From Salminus brasiliensis (lineage: Eukaryota; Chordata; Actinopteri; Characiformes; Bryconidae): DNA of 64,000 bases. Shown in pieces: positions 63,037-64,000 of the stretch. The stretch spans positions 2,448,001-2,512,000 of the forward strand of contig NC_132888.1 of NCBI RefSeq assembly GCF_030463535.1, written 5' to 3'. The notes under the pieces are model-generated. The model was not told the DNA's origin. It ran no database searches and was given only the letters and a program-made list of their open reading frames with translations. Position 1 is the stretch's first letter, and each line of letters starts with the position of its first letter. The position numbers and the translations under genes are program-made.

Positions 63037-63325
63037 ACCTCTCCTGTCTCTTGCACCGGTTCTCACTTTAGCTAGAGCAGTCTGCTTCTGCATGGAGAGA
63101 ATTCCTTTTTAAAACTTTCTTTGTGTTTTTCTTTACACTTTCACCCCCCCCCCCTCAACTCCACCACTTTTGACCTTTGATCACCCCCCCCCACCCCCTT
63201 CCTCCACATTGCTCTCGCGTCAGTCGCCAGAACCCAAAGGAAGTGAATCCCAGCCGACTCCTGTCACCAACAGAGAGCTCCTGGGGTCGCACCTCACAGC
63301 TGATAGGCTGGGGGGCTCTGTCCAG
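45230..63325 (+). CDS. csnk1g2: Casein kinase 1 gamma 2 (3' partial), 9 coding exons
   Basis: CK1-gamma is a membrane-tethered Ser/Thr kinase of the CK1 family, known for phosphorylating LRP5/6 in Wnt signalling and acting in membrane traffic. Exons: 45230-45463, 49264-49333, 54166-54314, 56111-56345, 56853-56938, 59241-59325, 60686-60834, 61569-61649, 63224-63325; they join in frame to 397 codons. Visible: N-terminal [11 protein letters not shown] loop [13 protein letters not shown] (55-67); Lys77; [11 protein letters not shown] with catalytic Asp167; DFG 190-192; the CK1 signature [19 protein letters not shown]; then [10 protein letters not shown]. The expected C-terminal exon with the palmitoylated CCCFF and basic tail lies beyond the window. 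The start ATG follows from homology; an in-frame GTG 27 bp upstream is not needed. G2 rather than G1/G3 is chosen from the N-terminus and linkage to mknk2. Confidence 0.95.
46037..46288. mobile_element. MITE with GCTGG...CGATAT ends
   Basis: Left edge gggctggacgatatgc, right edge atcgtcaaattgcccagct; internal tatcacgatattt and tatcatgatacaatat are also complementary. Typical of a short non-autonomous DNA element; family not identified. Confidence 0.6.
46688..47028. mobile_element. hAT-type MITE, left-truncated copy
   Basis: Shares cataaactttgcatatcggt, gatcggttccatggatcggg and the right end cggatcggtgcatccc with the other copies. The left terminal repeat is lost. Confidence 0.8.
48141..48178 (+). 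repeat. (CA)n microsatellite
   Basis: About 19 CA repeats in csnk1g2 intron 1, followed 50 bp on by a short (TG)n. Confidence 0.95.
49264..49333 (+). CDS. csnk1g2: csnk1g2 coding exon 2
   Basis: Encodes [20 protein letters not shown] then GNS plus one base. Acceptor CTCCACAG, donor TCAG|GTGAGT. The LGNSE junction differs from the human LSATE but is in frame. Confidence 0.94.
50951..52300 (+). repeat. 25-28-bp minisatellite with TGACCTCA/TGACGTCA in each unit
   Basis: About 52 copies of actatgggtttgtgacctca followed by c-taaaaa or cccaaa. Higher-order blocks are visible: 25-bp units on the left, 27-bp in the middle, then units with tatatggg and finally alternating aacaatgg/aacaatgaa forms. 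At least nine units carry the palindrome TGACGTCA (near 50966, 51598, 51624, 51818, 51848, 52011, 52038, 52118, 52281). It lies in csnk1g2 intron 2. Confidence 0.96.
52305..52710 (+). mobile_element. Tc1-related MITE family 1 copy at the array edge
   Basis: Starts at tgtctactgtccaga directly after the minisatellite and ends aggagtgtccagaaacattt plus ggacatat, the family's right end. The left terminal repeat is absent, as if the array grew over it. Confidence 0.8.
53467..53685 (+). mobile_element. tRNA-derived SINE, full-length head
   Basis: Pol III A box tggctcagcggt (53477-53488) and exact B box ggttcgattcc (53521-53531) sit at tRNA spacing. A body ccttgagcaagaacctttac follows, with a tail of cctttaccttttacc repeats. 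The 5' part cannot fold as a proper tRNA (no acceptor pairing), so it is a SINE, not a tRNA gene. Other copies at 57,771 and 22,984. Confidence 0.88.
53812..54092 (-). mobile_element. Tc1-related MITE family 1, minus copy
   Basis: Right edge caggtgtcccaatacttttg plus tcaatttagtgta. It contains gacagttactccaacaaaag, gaatgcaatcaaattctcac and ctagtccctgtagggaagta in reverse order to the plus copies. It ends about 70 bp before exon 3. Confidence 0.82.
54166..54314 (+). CDS. csnk1g2: csnk1g2 coding exon 3
   Basis: Encodes [20 protein letters not shown], then [20 protein letters not shown] and [10 protein letters not shown]. Acceptor TTCACACAG, donor CTG|GTGAGG. It covers the hinge and start of the helical lobe. 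Confidence 0.96.
54416..54765. repeat. Large nested AT-rich palindrome
   Basis: The outer arms are tgatagctgctgatattaac plus aaatattgctgtatattttc (about 54,418-54,458) and its reverse complement at about 54,718-54,763. An inner perfect hairpin has arms aacattgtatgcaaaccaaa plus taagatcat around a (TA)n loop (54,508-54,632). A second (TA)n follows at 54,770-54,838. Confidence 0.88.
54900..54972. repeat. Inverted repeat
   Basis: Arms aatcagattgtgggctgtat-tgt and acaatacagcccataatttg-att, separated by about 20 bp. Possibly the remnant of a foldback element. Confidence 0.85.
56111..56345 (+). CDS. csnk1g2: csnk1g2 coding exon 4 (catalytic core)
   Basis: Encodes [20 protein letters not shown], then [40 protein letters not shown] and [18 protein letters not shown]. 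Holds catalytic Asp167, the DFG and the CK1-specific activation segment. Acceptor ACCAG after a TTTA run; donor AAAG|GTAACG. Confidence 0.97.
56542..56602 (+). mobile_element. Terminal fragment of Tc1-related MITE family 1
   Basis: Only the left end remains: gacaaaagtattgggacacc, then tgcttgctcgttgcttttct and aaattaagggtaata. In the intron between exons 4 and 5. Confidence 0.7.
56853..56938 (+). CDS. csnk1g2: csnk1g2 coding exon 5
   Basis: Encodes [20 protein letters not shown] then GSLPWQGLK, the most conserved helical-lobe segment of CK1. Acceptor TCTCCCACAG, donor AAG|GTACTG. Confidence 0.97.
56939..59240 (+). other. csnk1g2 intron 5, about 2.3 kb
   Basis: AT-rich, with one SINE carrying an internal (TG)n at 57,771-58,078. 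No exon or other gene recognised. Confidence 0.7.
57771..58078 (+). mobile_element. tRNA-derived SINE with deleted A-box region and internal (TG)n
   Basis: Begins gggcagtggtggcttagc and then jumps directly to aataacagggttgtgggttc, so the segment between A box and anticodon-like region seen in the 53,467 copy is deleted. The B box ggttcgattcc is intact. A (TG)n of about 28 units (57,933-57,990) sits in the body; it ends in cacctttacctttacc. Confidence 0.85.
59241..59325 (+). CDS. csnk1g2: csnk1g2 coding exon 6
   Basis: Encodes [20 protein letters not shown] then EVLCESFP plus one base. Acceptor TTCTTCTAG, donor CCAG|GTGGGT. Confidence 0.96.
59567..60649 (+). repeat. 59-bp tandem repeat, about 18 copies
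   Basis: The unit begins tacagtttcagctctttaat, continues tgagttagattgggatacag and ends taccatactttcactatag. Copies differ by a few substitutions (tacagt/tccagt, gggata/ggggta/gagata, acc/atc/aac), and variant combinations recur in blocks, so larger units have been copied. It fills most of intron 6 and stops 36 bp before exon 7. Confidence 0.97.
60686..60834 (+). CDS. csnk1g2: csnk1g2 coding exon 7 (end of kinase domain)
   Basis: Encodes [20 protein letters not shown], then [20 protein letters not shown] and EYDWVGKPL. Acceptor TGTTATAG, with the rather weak pyrimidine tract tttctactcctgattaactc just after the tandem array; donor CTG|GTATGT. Confidence 0.96.
61569..61649 (+). CDS. csnk1g2: csnk1g2 coding exon 8 (C-terminal tail)
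   Basis: Encodes [20 protein letters not shown] then QQQTKNQ, 27 codons, matching the proline-rich start of the CK1-gamma tail. Acceptor TATGCAG is pyrimidine-poor; donor CAG|GTAAAC. Confidence 0.92.
61650..63223 (+). other. csnk1g2 intron 8, about 1.6 kb
   Basis: Mostly taken up by an inverted-repeat element (62,088-62,726), then a (TC)n at 62,997-63,028 and C-runs at 63,144-63,200. No other exon seen. Confidence 0.7.
62088..62726. mobile_element. Long inverted-repeat (foldback) element
   Basis: The left arm runs from taactccagactgtatccat through cctcctcctctcaccctgtt and tgctcaggaccccacag to gtgttagtagtgtgt. The right arm returns the complement: cacactactaacacac, gtggggtcctgagcactgag, aacagggtgagaggaggagg and agacagtctggagttgga. 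The arms are about 200 bp or more and imperfect. No transposase; a non-autonomous DNA element. Confidence 0.9.
63224..63325 (+). CDS. csnk1g2: csnk1g2 coding exon 9 (tail exon)
   Basis: Encodes [20 protein letters not shown] then [14 protein letters not shown], exactly 34 codons with phase 0 at both ends, so it can be included or skipped without changing frame. This segment is absent from the common human CSNK1G2 isoform as I recall it, suggesting a cassette exon. Acceptor GCGTCAG, donor CAG|GTACTG. Confidence 0.85.
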
Positions 63326-64000
63326 GTACTGGGTGTGTGCGCTGTGCTGCTTGGACTTGGCGTTTCTATGTCTTTGGTCGTATGTCTGTGGCTCTCTCCC
63401 TCACTGCCTGTCTGTTGCTCTCTCTCTCTCTTTTTCTCTCTCCCTCTCAAAAGTGTGAACACATTAGGGCTGCTTTAGCTTTAAGCTTTTTAGTTGTTAA
63501 GTGATTGTTGAGGCAGACCCCGCCCACCCCAGTAGCAATAACGCAATAATAATAACACATTAACACAATCTCCGTTTAACACAATATTAAAAAAGTAGCG
63601 CCGTTAACGCAAAGATTACTGTCAGGCTGAGTTTACATTTAAGGCATTTAGCAGATGCTCTTCTCCAGAGCGACTTACAAAAGAGCTTCACTGTTTACTG
63701 AAGAAGAACCTCAGCTAGTTTAAATAGACTAAAATTCAGCTCCTCTAATCTTAGAGAGGGGAGAGAGAGGGAGATCTACCTACATGGATAGAGCAAGGTC
63801 AGTTGTGTTCTCTTGGGCTCCAGCTGCTGACGGCAGGCAGCATGACGTAGGGTTTGAACCTGCGATCCTGGGACCCTTTGGAGGCCATGCCATAATTATG
63901 TGATCATATATAAGAATATAATAATAAATAAAATCCGCCCCAAAACCCACTACTATGTTTTATTTGAATATAATAAATATATATATTTATTTATTTTTCA
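63326..64000 (+). other. csnk1g2 intron continuing past the window
   Basis: No exon with the STNGEL or CCCFF tail was found, so the gene runs on. The part at about 63,630-63,880 is a dispersed fish repeat (tttacatttaaggcatttag, cagagcgacttacaaaag, ggtttgaacctgcgatcc), probably SINE-like. Confidence 0.65.

Overview
The window is vertebrate nuclear DNA, almost certainly from a teleost fish. Small coding exons with consensus splice sites are scattered in long introns. Copies of fish-type transposons (Tc1/mariner remnants, hAT-type MITEs, tRNA-derived SINEs) are abundant, and dinucleotide microsatellites and minisatellites are very dense. A characiform or other otophysan is my guess for the lineage; I cannot prove it from the sequence. 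There is no operon structure, CRISPR array or prokaryotic gene.

Left part (1-20,540, + strand): mknk2, MAP-kinase-interacting kinase 2, an eIF4E kinase. Eleven coding exons (1304-16522) join in frame to 439 codons from an internal Met; the first N-terminal exon lies upstream of the window. The first intron seen has a GC donor. The last coding exon plus the start of the 3' UTR is present twice (16187-16780 and 17582-18175) with no difference visible by eye. A long probable 3' UTR or downstream region runs to a poly(A) signal near 20,524.

Middle part (20,540-44,700): mostly repeats. It holds a CTC-rich minisatellite, an ATT/ATC array, an 850-bp telomere-like CCCTAA array, a dead Tc1 transposon with both ends, paired 21-bp satellites, a 24-bp array with open frames on both strands inside a 29-bp array, and a 13-bp array. 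Embedded here on the - strand is a small gene with a signal-peptide exon and an Ig V-like exon (31130-29293), probably an immune receptor or secreted Ig protein; its 3' exons were not found. A CpG-rich patch at 36,020-36,600 is the best candidate promoter/5' exon of the next gene.

Right part (44,737-64,000, + strand): csnk1g2, casein kinase 1 gamma 2. A probable 5' UTR exon and nine coding exons (45230-63325, 397 codons) are present; the C-terminal exons lie beyond the window. Its introns carry a 1.3-kb array of TGACCTCA/TGACGTCA-containing units, an 18-copy 59-bp array ending just before an acceptor, AT-rich palindromes, SINEs and a 640-bp inverted-repeat element.

The two kinases are not a functional unit. 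Their proximity matches the conserved CSNK1G2-BTBD2-MKNK2 neighbourhood of human 19p13.3, here with both genes on the same strand and no BTBD2 seen between them. I found no clear new biological system. The most worthwhile leads are the duplicated mknk2 terminal exon, the Ig gene, and the nested or regulatory-motif-bearing minisatellites.
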